Of a DNA stretch of 64,000 nt, positions 10,591 through 23,700 are shown one piece after another. The first letter of the stretch is position 1. The number at the start of each line of letters is the position of its first letter. This DNA is from Tanypteryx hageni (Eukaryota > Arthropoda > Insecta > Odonata > Petaluridae): the NCBI GenBank assembly GCA_028673005.1, contig CM054118.1, forward strand, positions 2,687,410 through 2,751,409. The letters run 5' to 3'. The notes under the pieces were generated by a model. That model did not search any database and was not told where the DNA came from. It saw only the letters and a program-made list of their open reading frames with translations. Both the position numbers and the translations under genes were made by a program.

Positions 10591-13500
10591 ACTCCCTATA
10601 ATTCCCTTCACTCATTTCCGAAATTACCCCTCTTGAATTGGATACCGGATCGAGCACACTCGTGCAAATACACGGGCTCAACAAAGGGTGGACTAATGAC
10701 GCATGCTCGTGGGGTTGTGTTGTTCTCTGTGGTGTTAGAGTGGGAGGAGTGTTGAACACCCAACACCTACCTATTGAGGATGTGTGCTATGTCAGGAGTG
10801 GTGGCAGCGGAAAAGGGGTTTCGGGGGAAGACAGGTAGTTTTGGAGAAGGCGTTGCGTTTCCCATATCGGGGTAATATTTCTCGTAATTACCTGTCATTA
10901 AAGCAGTAGGTGACTCTTTCCATTACTCCTCCCTCCCCTCCTAAAACTTCCGTGCTTTGCCGGATTCGGATGCAGGTACGCCCTCTTTCGTGAGATCTTT
11001 GTAACGAGAATCATCAAAGAGGCGTCGAGTGATGTAAGTGGGGGAAGGGGAGGGGGAGAGTTACGTCGGCCTATTAGTTTTTTGGCATCGTCTCAGTGCG
11101 GGCTCTAATTAAGGCATTTATTATTCGGCACGGGTCGTTTAACATCACGTAACCGTCGCCGAGACTTCACGGTACACGCGACCGATGCTGTTCTCATCTT
11201 TTAAAGTGGTATTTTTTTGCATGTTTAACAAAATTTTTTTTTTAATTGAGCAAGGGCTCATAACTCATAACAGCCTCTATTTTTGCGCTTTTCAGAATTT
11301 TTTTAAGATTAGAAATATTTCATGAAATGAGCCATGAAATATGTGGTCCTTAAAAGCTTTTGCAGTTATTTTAAATCTTTAAGTGGTCGGATTTGACATT
11401 CAGCGATCCAAAAAAACGTATTAAAGCGATTATTTGTGCGATTTGGCACAGAGTTTGCATATTTTATTATAAATAACTTCTTAATATACAAGTCGTTAGT
11501 GTAGAGGGTCGAAATACCTCTTGAAAATGAATACGTTTCTATTCCCTGTTCGCGTTCTTTCTCTTAAAAATAAACTATGAAATGTTGTTCTTGCAAACTT
11601 TTAACTTTATTTAAATCTTAAAGTGATCAGATTTGATATGTAGCGGTCCAAAAAACGTGTTAAAGCGATTATTGGTTTGATTTGGTGATATTTTGCATGG
11701 TATGTTACGTAAATGTTCTTGATCAATATAAGGAGTAGTAAAGAAGAAACCGAAATTACTCTTGAAAACTTATGTAAGTTCCTCCTCTCTCTGTTCCTGC
11801 TCTATCTGCCTCTTAAGAAAACAGTTACCAACAGAAAATAATGAGATTCGGTCATGGTCTGCGAGATTCTCTGCCACGCGATCTGCTTTCTCGCGATAGA
11901 CTCTTCTTCTATGGTTTCGGTGAGCTTTGTATTTTTTAGCGCCGAGCAATAACCTCCCATGCAAAAAATGCATTATTTTATTCGCATGTTTTGTGATGGG
12001 TTGCACAAATGTTTTTTTTTTCTTCTTTTGGAAGGGGGTGGGAGGAGATGGTGGGAAGCGAAGGCTCTAAGGGAGGGAAATTCAATTTCGTCCCGGGAAC
12101 CGAACGGGGACAATGGCGTCGTTAGTTTTGGACCATCTGTTTGTTGGGAAGAGGTTTTGAGGGAGAGAAGCGAGGGCGGAACGGTTGAAAAGGAAATCTT
12201 TTTAACGTCGTTGTAAGGGCGTCGTGTGGAAACATTTTAGGCGACATTATGGCTTACATAATAGGTCGCTTCTCTGTTTCGGGACATGTTTGGGCGATAC
12301 GAAGAATTCAGTATTTCCTTATGTATAGAGAAACTTTATAACGAGAATGGTTTACGAGTAGTACTCACTCTTGGGACCACTTAAAAATTTAAAAAATACG
12401 ATATTATTTCCAGGACGGTTATTTTTGGTTGTTTATTTATTGCGGCGCTCGACTCTTGATGCGCAACAAAAATTTCGTTGAAATAATACGGTTTTTAGCC
12501 CACTTTCCAGAATGGAAATAGGTTTATAGTTTTGTCGTTGTGCCTGTATGTCTGTCCGTCCGTCCGTCTGTCTGTCCCCACTATTAACTTTTGAATCAAT
12601 AGACCGATTTTCATGAAAATTGGTGGAAATCTCTTGTTACATGGGCCAATCTCCCTAGGATAATTTTTGTTGCGAAGATTGAAGTCCCGGGTTCTATTCC
12701 AGGAACTATCCTTCCTATTTGATTTACATGGAAAATCTGAAATTCATCGTGCAGGGTAATTTTCTCTTGCACATTAAAACATCTTACAATTGTAATATCG
12801 GAGCGAGTTTTGTACTATTCACAGAGGAAAGGAATGAAGATTTTAATTTTTATCGTAGAATTTTGCTTATCGATTGTTTTCTTATAATTTCGCTTAAATA
12901 CTGGAGATTTTGAAGTTTTTATCACTCATTACGAGAGTGTTGTCATAGCAACAACTATTGTTGGACTCAGATTCGATATATTCTAATACGTACACGCGTT
13001 ATTTTTGCCGCACAAATACGCGTGATCAATTTAATATTCCGTTCGAGTGTATTAAATTATGAAATTTGGGAACACAAAGAGCTACATATTCGCGATGACT
13101 TTAAAGCTATTAAAGCCAATATAAGTATTAAACAAAACACTAAATGGAAAAGAGGCATCATAAGTTCTGTTTAGATCATCTTGTTTTCTAGTCAAATCAA
13201 AAATAGAAAATTGACTTTTTTGAGTTACACGTTAATAAAAGAACCATACTCAGGATTTAAGGTGCTTTTTGCTGAAACCAAATTATGGTAATAATATGTC
13301 AACATTTAATATGTAAAAGTTTTTCGCAATTTACATGACACCGAATAATGTTATTTTAAACCTCATGATAAACGTTATCGTAATTCGATATAATTGAATT
13401 TATGAAGTAATATTATTGCCGGAAAAGCTATTTGATATAGAAATTTCGTGTCAGCTTCTTTCCGTTGTCTTGGGTTATTTCTTAAAATATTTGTGTCATA

Positions 13501-13782
13501 TTTTAGGAATTCAAAAGATTAGAAATTTTTTATCGTTAATATACCCATAAAATTGAAAAATATTATTTGTAGTATTTCATCAGATAAATTACTTAAAATC
13601 CGTTGCATTTGTAATATTTCTAAAAGAACAATTTTGGGCCGCACCATATGGTATACCTAATGTTTAGGAGAAATAATGAAAATCTTGGTCATTTTTAGGG
13701 GCTTTGAAGGATTTATATATTTGAACCTATTAGTTTAGAATGAACATCAAGCTTGTCCGTTAATTTCATTTGGCTAAATTAA
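10591..13782. other. No gene seen; unique-looking DNA with minor repeats
   Basis: 10600-11160 is relatively GC-rich; the rest is AT-rich. A tandem duplication (11330-11775, listed separately) and a tgtctgtccgtccgtccg tract near 12550, followed by a dispersed-repeat-like gattttcatgaaaattgg, are the only structures I recognise. Open frames near 11770-12216 and 12719-12913 lack domain signatures. Confidence 0.35.
11330..11775. repeat. Diverged tandem duplication, period ~240 bp
   Basis: aaatctttaagtggtcgg at about 11374 recurs as aaatcttaaagtgatcag at about 11613, and the flanks match in order: the aaaaaacgtattaaagcgat/aaaaaacgtgttaaagcgat block, a gatttgg block, and a final cctcttgaaaa/ctcttgaaaa. 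Two units with moderate divergence; no coding content. Confidence 0.7.
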
Positions 13783-15016
13783 CCCATATCCAATGTTATG
13801 AGGTCCGTGGGACCGCCAGAGGTTTTTTTATATTTTCTCCTCTAGGGCTTCCTTCCTAAAACCTTGTGTGCCTTCAAATCAGTTTGTTCTGTGACTGCCA
13901 CTGAAGCGGTGTGTTATCATTGCTTTCTTTCTAAGAGATGCTGCGTAGTTGCGGTCACCGTGACCTCATAACACTGATTGTGTTACCTTTTTCTGGAAGT
14001 AAATATTGCGTTCTTTTACACTTCACAAAAGTATTACCTATATTTTATTTATTAGTTTAACGTTGTGATTTCTTAATAGATGGCAGACAAAGCTAGACCA
14101 TTTATGATAAGTTACACTGATTCTGATTTAGAGGGGAAAGTTCGGCGTGTATTAGACTCACTTGAATCGGAGTAAGTATTTTTTGGGTGCAATTTCGATG
14201 AAATGCTAGTAATATTTCGAGGTCGTAGTAAATTCAATGTATATATGCCGAACAAACAGGATAGATACGGCTTGAAAATCCAGTGCATTGCAGATTCAAA
14301 GATTAGTTATATTTAAAATTTATACTTGTAAACAGGGAAAGGCAGAGGAAACGGGCTAAACCCAATAGGGAAGAAATACCTTATTCCAACTCATGCTGTA
14401 ATCAGACTCTGCAAACCAATATTTCGTAGTAATAGGAACGTTACGGTCGATAATTGCTACCAATCTCTGGAGTTGGCGAATGTGTTGAAAGAAAATGGAG
14501 TGACTGTAGTAAGGGCCATGAAAAAAACAAGAGGGATATACATCCCGAGTATTTACCTTTCAATAAAGAGCTGTTGGTTCTTCTATTTACGGGTTTACCA
14601 AATCTTTTAAAATTATATCCTATGTCATGTCATGTCGACGAAAATCAGTTGTCCTACTTTCCTCCATTTCACCACTTTGAAGAAACCGCCGATAAGGACA
14701 CAGAAAGGCCGGAAATAATTGATTATTACAATAATACTAATGGTGGTGTCGACTGCTTAGATAAAAAATGTGCAGCTTATTCAACAAGTCGTCGAACCCG
14801 CCGCTGGACAATGGCGATATTTTTTCGTATTCTCGATATGACATCAGTAAATGCTTAAATAATCCATCAATTTATCAGGACAGAATGGAACTTTCTAGAA
14901 TTGACTTTATAAATGTAGTGGCCAAAGAAATTACGAAACCTTACTTGAGGCAACGTTTTTATAATACGAATTGTCGGTGCTTGAATACTGATAAATCATC
15001 ATGCACAGAAGTATAA
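13783..15016 (+). mobile_element. piggyBac-like element, internally deleted
   Basis: TTAA at 13779-13782 followed by cccatatcc fits the left end of a piggyBac element, which duplicates TTAA and begins with CCC. A subterminal inverted pair follows: gttatgaggtccgtgggac (13797) against gtgacctcataac (about 13961). A piggyBac transposase remnant lies downstream. I could not find the right TIR; sequence flanking the gypsy element begins soon after. Confidence 0.6.
14080..15016 (+). pseudogene. piggyBac transposase remnant with a putative first exon
   Basis: ATG at 14080 opens a short acidic segment (MADKARPF, then YTDSDLEGKVRRVL) that stops unless spliced at the strong donor agtaagtatt (14170-14180). 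From about 14390, in shifting frames, come FRSNRNVTVDNCYQSLELAN, carrying one catalytic aspartate (VTVDN), then RPEIIDYYNNTNGGVDCLDK, carrying another (GGVD), then YSTSRRTRRWTMAIFFRIL, a typical piggyBac block. The first catalytic aspartate region and several hundred residues before it are absent. The piece after DMTSVNA is in another frame and ends with a cysteine-containing tail (TNCRCLNTDKSSC). A non-functional, internally deleted, frameshifted copy. Confidence 0.8.
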
Positions 15017-15258
15017 AATGATAAATAAACCAACGCGACATCATTAGAACTACACAGAGCCTATTTATATAAGATAATAGTTTTCATTTTATGCGAAATT
15101 AAGGCATCTATCAGGAATTTCTAAATTCTCTGGTAATCGGCTTCGCGAAGAAGTTTTACAATTTCAAGTTTCATTACTCAGATCGCCCTTTTTAAGCAGA
15201 GTCCGTCCTTCCATCCGTCCGTCCGTTGGCCCGCCGGAACGCTGTATATACATAATAT
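15017..15258. other. Flank of the gypsy element with a CCGT tract
   Basis: Contains ccatccgtccgtccgttggc followed by ccgccggaacgct (about 15210-15242). A closely similar block lies just beyond the 3' LTR (about 23290-23330). The block could be part of a dispersed repeat into which the element inserted. Confidence 0.5.
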
Positions 15259-15326
15259 TGTAGCGTTCAACGGCACGAAGTTGAAGGCATTCGTGTCCCG
15301 CAACCAAAAATTGGCTGCCGAGACTC

Positions 15327-15344
15327 TTCGGGAAACTTCTCGAA
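15327..15344 (+). promoter_or_regulatory. Perfect heat-shock element in the 5' LTR
   Basis: Reads TTCggGAAacTTCtcGAA: four contiguous alternating nTTCn/nGAAn pentamers, the consensus bound by trimeric heat-shock factor. It lies 25 bp upstream of the TATA box and about 58-75 bp upstream of the inferred start site, where functional elements of heat-shock genes often lie. Its absence from the 3' LTR is a deletion visible in the alignment. Function is inferred. Confidence 0.75.
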
Positions 15345-15368
15345 GCAGCGGTCGAGAAGGTCAAGGCC

Positions 15369-15405
15369 TATAAAAGGGGAGCGGGCATGGGAGAGAGGGT
15401 CAGTC
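15369..15405 (+). promoter_or_regulatory. LTR core promoter: TATA box plus initiator
   Basis: TATAAAAG at 15369-15376 and TCAGTC at 15400-15405 match the arthropod TATA and initiator consensus. The A of the initiator is 33 bp from the first T of the TATA box, a normal spacing. The same pair is kept in the 3' LTR. Confidence 0.8.
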
Positions 15406-15527
15406 GGAGTGAGGGACACGCATTGGAACGCCGACCAGTGTGCACGCGAGAGCAAATAAAAACGCCGAATTCGGCTTCGAACTTCCAAATAGTCGTATTC
15501 ATTTTCACGATAACCAATCTCCGAATA

Positions 15528-15542
15528 GTCAGAAGTGGGATT
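15528..15542 (+). other. Primer-binding site, tRNA-Leu type
   Basis: gtcagaagtgggatt is complementary to the 3' end of a common eukaryotic tRNA-Leu (acceptor ending in cccacttctgacacca). It lies one base after the inferred LTR border. The tRNA sequence is recalled family knowledge, not checked against a genome. Confidence 0.65.
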
Positions 15543-15621
15543 GGCTATCGGAGACATGCCGCGCGGGAAGCCGCAGGAAGACCAAGCGTGAGCAACAGGG
15601 TCGGAGTCATCAGACCAAGTA

Positions 15622-16740
15622 ATGGCGATGCTGCGGCTGATGTCAGAACAGTTGCGGGCGCAGGAAGAGCTACAGTCGGAACTTTGGCGGGCACAAGAAG
15701 AGCGACAGTCGGAACAGTTGCGGGCGCAGTCTGAACAGTTGCGGGCGCACTCGGAACAGTTGCGTGTGCAAGGGGAGCGGCAGAGATAGCAGTTGAAGCT
15801 GGAGCAGTCGAAAATCTTAGAAGGCAAAACACCTCCAGTCACGGATAGATGGTCTATCGCGTGAATTGGGAGGGGTGTTCCGGGGCACGGAGGCGATAAA
15901 AGATGATGCTCTCCAATTGGTGCGCCACGTGGATGCTCGATTGCGAAAGGACTTAGAAGCCGTTCAACAGACGGTCCAGCATCTGCAATCGGCCGGACAC
16001 GGAGTGTGCCCGGGGGCCTCGTGCGTTGTTAAGGCTTCCACTTACGATGAAAGCACAGCGCTACAGGACTACCTCCAGCAGTTTGAGATAATTGCTAGTC
16101 CAAAAGGAGGGCGGGGGCTATCAAGGCCAATATGCTAGCGGCCAAACTTAGGGGGCCCGCTCTTGCCGTACTTCAGGCGGTTTCTAATACGGACGATGTC
16201 TTCTCCATCGAGGAAGCCCTGCGATTCCAATTTGGTGACGACCTGTTGGTTCAGGTAAACCACATCAAGCTAAATAGCCGTCGACAGGAATCGAAGGAAA
16301 GCCTTTGCAGCGGATGTCGAACGACTGACTTGATTAGCGTTTTTCAGATGCCCAGCGGAGGTGCAAGATCAGAATTAATCAAAGCAATACGTTAGCGGCG
16401 TAAGCAATATGCAGGTGCAAATGGCTGTACGGATTGCGGGCCTCACTTCCGTACGAAAAGACCTCACCAAAGCTCTTGTGGTAGAAGCGGCACTTCAAGC
16501 CACAATGGCTAGCGTTCAGATGGCGCGCGTAGTAGATACTGAGGAGGATACCGAAGACGTCTGTGCCTACGGTGAGGGGGTGGAGCAGCCAGCGAGGATG
16601 AAATACTGGAAATGTCGCCGTGGTGGTCACTTGAAGAAGGACTGCCCATCACCATCCGGCTCCTCGAGGCCGGAAAACGATGACTTGTCGGTTCCCAGGG
16701 GCGAGAACCGACTATTCCGCTCGACGGGCCCCATGTAATA
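15622..16740 (+). pseudogene. gypsy gag remnant
   Basis: The likely start is ATG 15622. It opens a 55-codon coiled-coil-like segment built on EQLRAQ-type repeats before a TAG at 15787. Further gag-like pieces continue in different frames: a capsid-like block with ASTYDESTALQDYLQQFEII (about 16035-16100), LAAKLRGPALAVLQAV (16135-16185) and ALRFQFGDDLL. A nucleocapsid zinc knuckle appears as YWKCRRGGHLKKDC, in which the first cysteine of CxxCxxxGHxxxxC is tyrosine. At least three frame changes or stops are needed to join these, so no structural protein can be made. Confidence 0.75.
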
Positions 16741-19700
16741 AACGTAAGAACAGCGGGAGCGACTTCGGGGCTGCTATCGGACGGATGTGTGAATGGCAGG
16801 GTGTCGGATATTGATGGACACCGGGGACAGTGTCAGGTTAGTCATTCCACCTATTGTCGTGCAGCAACGGATGATGACCCAAAACCGCAGACGGCGCCTG
16901 GTATTAAGGACTGCCACAGGGGAGGAGTCGCCAAACTCCGAAGAATGTGACCTGAATATTTGCCTTGGGGTACAACGGATACAATATGTAGAATATGTCG
17001 CGGATATCTCTCACGAATGCATCTTGGGAATGGACTTTCTCCGTAAGCACGGATGTACCGTCGACATGACTCGGAACACACTACAGCTTAGTGACCCGAA
17101 TGTAGCCTTGCTGAGGGAGAATGAAGATGTTGGCGGGTCTTACCGAAAGTTATTGACAACGGAAATAGTGGAGGTGGGGAACCATGGTTGGAACCATGGA
17201 TTCCGGTGGCATCGGAAGACAGGGAAGAGGGCGCTGGTGGTCGCTGAGCGGATGGCAACAAATGATCTTTCGTCTGATCTCCTGATAGGGAAAACATTGC
17301 TGAACCTGGGCGAAAAAATGTTAGGCGTCTGAGGGGTGAGTGTATCGGACACTATCTTTCGTGTAAGTCAAGGACTACAGTTGGCTGAGGCATGCCCTGT
17401 AACGATTGTTTTCCTGCCACGGCACGACTCGCCGGCTAGGAACTTTGAGGGGACTCCTCCGGTGTTCCTATAGGAACTCTAATAGGATGCAGCCCGACTT
17501 CTGAACACCAAGGAACGGAAAGCAATCAAACGTCTCTTGGTGGAGGTCCAAGATGTCTTTGTTGGGCCGACGGATTTTCCTGGACGCAAGAATCTCGTTC
17601 AATATCGGATTAACGTAGGACAATTCGCGCCTGTAAAGCAGTTATCTAGGTGAATCCCACGATCCAAGCAGGACAAAGTAGAGGTGCATATACAGAAAAT
17701 GGCGGAGCAAGGCGTGATCGAGCCGTCGTCAGGCCCGTGGGTGGCTCCGATTGTCATGGTGAGGAAGAAAGATGGGACTTCAAGGTTCTGCGACAACTTT
17801 CGCGTCCAGAACACAGTTACGAAAAGGGACTCATTCCCATTACCCCCCACAATCGACGCCCTGGCTGGCTCCACAGGGTTCTCCATGTTGAACCTCCAAA
17901 GTGGATACTGGCAAGTGGAGGTCGCCCCTGATGACCGGGAGAAAACCGCGTTTGCAACTAAGAACGGTGTGTGGCAATTTCAGGTTATGCCGTTTGGTAT
18001 CTGCAACGCCTCTGCTACGTTCGAAAGGCTAAGCTCTTACTCAAGGATTTAAATTGTCGTCATTGTTTATCCAACCTCGTTGATGTTGTTGTGCTCGGCA
18101 GAACTTTCTCAGAGAGCCTGTGGTATCTTACCGAAGTATTAACCAGGTTTCGCGAGACAAAGCTGCGCCTACACTCCAAGAAGTGCCAGCTAATCAAAAG
18201 GAATGCTCGATTCCTCGGACACGTTTTCTCATGTCATGGGGTAGAGCCAGACCCAGAGAAAGTAGAGGTACAGGAATGAGGAATACCGAGGGAGAGAACC
18301 AAAGTGAGGAGTTTCCTTGGGTTTTGCGCCTACTACAGGCGATTAATCAAGGAGTTCTCGAGCGTTGCCAGGCCTCTGCGCCGTATCACCGAGCAGAAGA
18401 GAAGCGTGCCCTAACAACCGCGCCTCTGTTGGCATACCCAACAAATGTGGGGGATCTTTTATTGGACTCAGATTCAAGTCAATGCGGGGTTGAGGCCGTG
18501 TTATCACAAAATCAGGACGGGGAACAGCGGGTTATTGGTTATTTTAGTAAATGCCTCAGCAAGCCCGAGAAAAACTACTGCACCACACGACTTGAGTTGT
18601 TAGCAGCTGTAAAGGCAGAACAACATTTTAACCAGTACATTTACGGGAGGAATTTTACCATCAGAGCAGACCACGCAGCACTCCAGTGGCTATTAAACTT
18701 TAAAAATCCTGAAGAAGAAGTATCCCGTTGGATAGAACGCCTGCAGCGGTACCTCCCAGGAATGGAGTACCGACAACGTCCGGAACTACGACACAAAAAT
18801 GCTGATGCCTTGTCCCGGCGACCTTGCATGGACAATGATTGTGGACACTGTCGCCGTGCAGAAGAACGATGGGGTAACGGAACCGTTCCCTTATCAGTAA
18901 TCCAAGTGGAAGACGACTCAATACAACTTCGTGAAGCTCAACAGGAGGATGCCACGTTAAGCTCGTAACTTCTGGCAAAACAAAGGCGGCAGATACCTCC
19001 TAGGGAAGACACTGCGGCAACCGATCCGGACTCTAAGGCCCTGTGGTCCCATTGGGGAACTCTGGAAGTACGAGATCGAATCCTTTACAGGAGGTGGAAG
19101 TCCGATACTGGAGAGACAGCAAAGATGCTGTCGGTCATACCGAGAGTATGGGTACCAGAGATACTGAAGGAAATACACAATAGAAACACAGGAGGGTATT
19201 ATGGGGTGACGAATACCCTAGAAAAAGTCAGTGCCCGCTATTATTGGATAGTACGCCTGCGGGATGTGGAAGATTGGCACCGCAGAAGTAGGGTATGTGG
19301 CTCCAGGACTGGGTCGACCACTCTGAACCGTGGCAGACTGAGACTGTATAAAGTTGGAGCCCCTACGCAGTGAATGGCTGTGGACATATTGGGACCCCTT
19401 CCCGAAACTCAACGGGGTAACAGATATGTATTAGTGGCAGCTGATTATTTCACAAAGTGACCCGAAACCTTGCCACTTCCAAACCAAGAAGCCAGAACGG
19501 TAGCACACACATTAGTAAAGAACATATTTTCAAGATTCGGGGTGACGAGGGAGCTTCATTCTGACCAGGGAAGGAACTTTGAATCCACCCTATTTCAACA
19601 AGTTCTAGAATGGTTGGGCACTGACAAACCATGACTACGCCATAATACCCGCAATCCGACTGATTTGTCGAGAAGTTAAACCGGACATTGCTTAACTATC

Positions 19701-20135
19701 TGTCGAAATTCGTGGACGTAAACCAACACGATTGGTACCGACTTCTTCCATTTGCCATGATGTTTACCGCTCAGCAAAGCACGAAACGACCGGGTAACAC
19801 CCTCTCAAATGATGTTCGAAAGAGAGCTCCGACTTTCGGGAGGTCTAGTCCTAGGAATTCGACCGGAAGATTACAACCCTGCGGATAAATTCGTAGATGA
19901 TCTGCAGAAACGGATGGTGACGGTGCACGAGTTTGCCCGTAACCAACAGCGGACTGCGACTGCTCGGATGAAGGACCACTATGACTTACAAAGTAAAGGG
20001 ACGGCCTATAAGAACGGTGGCAAGGTTTGGCTCTACAACCCTAAGCGAAGGAAAGAGATGTGCCCAAAACTTCAGCGGCCATGGGAGGGTCCATACACCG
20101 TCATCAAAGTCCTGAATGACTTGGTATACCGCTAA
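16741..20135 (+). pseudogene. gypsy pol remnant (PR-RT-RNaseH-IN)
   Basis: The order is clear despite many frame changes. Protease: ILMDTGDSV (active-site DTG kept) and ILGMDFLRKHG at 16800-17060. RT: AEQGVIEPSSGPWVAPIVMV and FSMLNLQSGYWQVEV at 17700-17930. The catalytic box near 18075 reads NLVDVVVLG where the family has YLDD, so RT is dead. RNase H: LDSDSSQCGVEAVLSQ, then TTRLELLAAVKA, then RADHAALQWLL, and a NADALSRR boundary at 18465-18830. Integrase: a histidine/cysteine finger region (about 19155-19300), MAVDILGPLPE and ELHSDQGRNFE carrying two catalytic aspartates, then a C-terminal PWEGPYTVIKVLNDLVY domain. Stops interrupt RT/RNase H and integrase repeatedly. No envelope-like gene follows. 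Confidence 0.85.
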
Positions 20136-20250
20136 AGAGAGAAGACCCGTCCAGAACAATGGTTGTCCATTTCAATCGACTGGTGCCATTCCATCAAGAA
20201 TCGCCCTAACTCAGTTCGAGGGCGAACTGGAAGTCCAAGAAGGGGAGCAG

Positions 20251-20450
20251 TGTAGCGTTCAAGGGCACACAGTGGGAGGCATTCGACTCCCGCAACCGAA
20301 AACAGGCGGCAGTCAAGGCCTATAAAAGGGGAGCGGGCATAGGAGAGAGGTCAGTCGTATGGAGGGGCACGCATTGGAACGCCGACGATTGTGTACGCCA
20401 GATCAAATAAAGATGCCTACTTCGGCTTCCAACTTCCAAATAGTCTAATT
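20251..20450 (+). repeat. 3' LTR of gypsy element, first part
   Basis: Matches the 5' LTR from tgtagcgttcaa onward, with TATAAAAG at 20321-20328, TCAGTC at 20351-20356 and AATAAA at 20406-20411. It lacks the ~45-bp block that holds the heat-shock element in the 5' LTR. The hAT insertion breaks it after gtctaatt (20443-20450). The last 27 bp are at 23221-23247. Confidence 0.9.
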
Positions 20451-23212
<2,762 letters not shown>

Positions 23213-23220
23213 GTCTAATT

Positions 23221-23247
23221 CATTGTCCCGATAACCAATCTCCGAAT
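23221..23247 (+). repeat. 3' LTR of gypsy element, second part
   Basis: cattgtcccgataaccaatc and then tccgaat continue the LTR after the hAT target duplication, and correspond to 15500-15526 of the 5' LTR. Confidence 0.85.
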
Positions 23248-23344
23248 CCGGCCGCGGAACAATATCCTTATTCTGTACGTTGTTCCTAACGTCCGCCTGT
23301 CCGTCCGTCCGTTGGTCCGTCGGAACGCTCAATAGAAATCCCCA

Positions 23345-23700
23345 TAAGAGAACACTTAAAAATACCTTTTTTCACTTGCAGGCTTTTTTCTTTTGCAAAA
23401 TTAAATTAGAAGTAATTGAGCTACGATCTTCGGATGTAGACCGTTTTAAAGAAATATAAACATTACTTCTTATTCTTATCTTCGACTTTTGCCTTCGGTT
23501 CGAAATCGCTCAAGTTATACCTTTAAATCACATTTGTTTGAAAATTTTAAGCTTTTTAATGATATGTTGTCTTGCCGACCGTGTCATTGTCAAACCTCGA
23601 GATTGTATTGTCGCCCTTATACTATATGCGTAAGGAAATTGTTTTTGAATGCTCTTGTTCGAGAGAGAGAGAAAGTGCCCTAATTATTTATGATTAAAAT
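23345..23700. repeat. Dispersed repeat, copy A
   Basis: Aligns with 52560-52920 in the same orientation. Shared blocks include gaaaattttaagctttttaa, ccgaccgtgtcattgt and gagattgtattgtc. No coding capacity; unclassified family. Confidence 0.7.

Larger units (their letters stand above)
15259..15526 (+). repeat. 5' LTR of gypsy element
   Basis: Starts tgtagcgttcaa, as the 3' LTR does, and ends near ctccgaat. From the signals, U3 is 15259-15401, R begins at the TCAGTC initiator (15402), and the AATAAA poly(A) signal is at 15455-15460. It differs from the 3' LTR by scattered substitutions and by a segment of about 45 bp (roughly 15315-15360) that the 3' LTR lacks. Confidence 0.9.

Noticed and set aside
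9246..10755. Three overlapping plus-strand open frames of about 440 codons and a minus-strand 201-codon frame
   Set aside because: They are produced by the polypyrimidine minisatellite; the translations are Leu/Ser/Phe or Arg/Glu strings with no domain, and all frames are open at once.
15527..20250. Endogenous retrovirus with an envelope gene
   Set aside because: No open frame or envelope-like sequence lies between the integrase C-terminus (about 20135) and the polypurine tract (20237), so it is an LTR retrotransposon without env.
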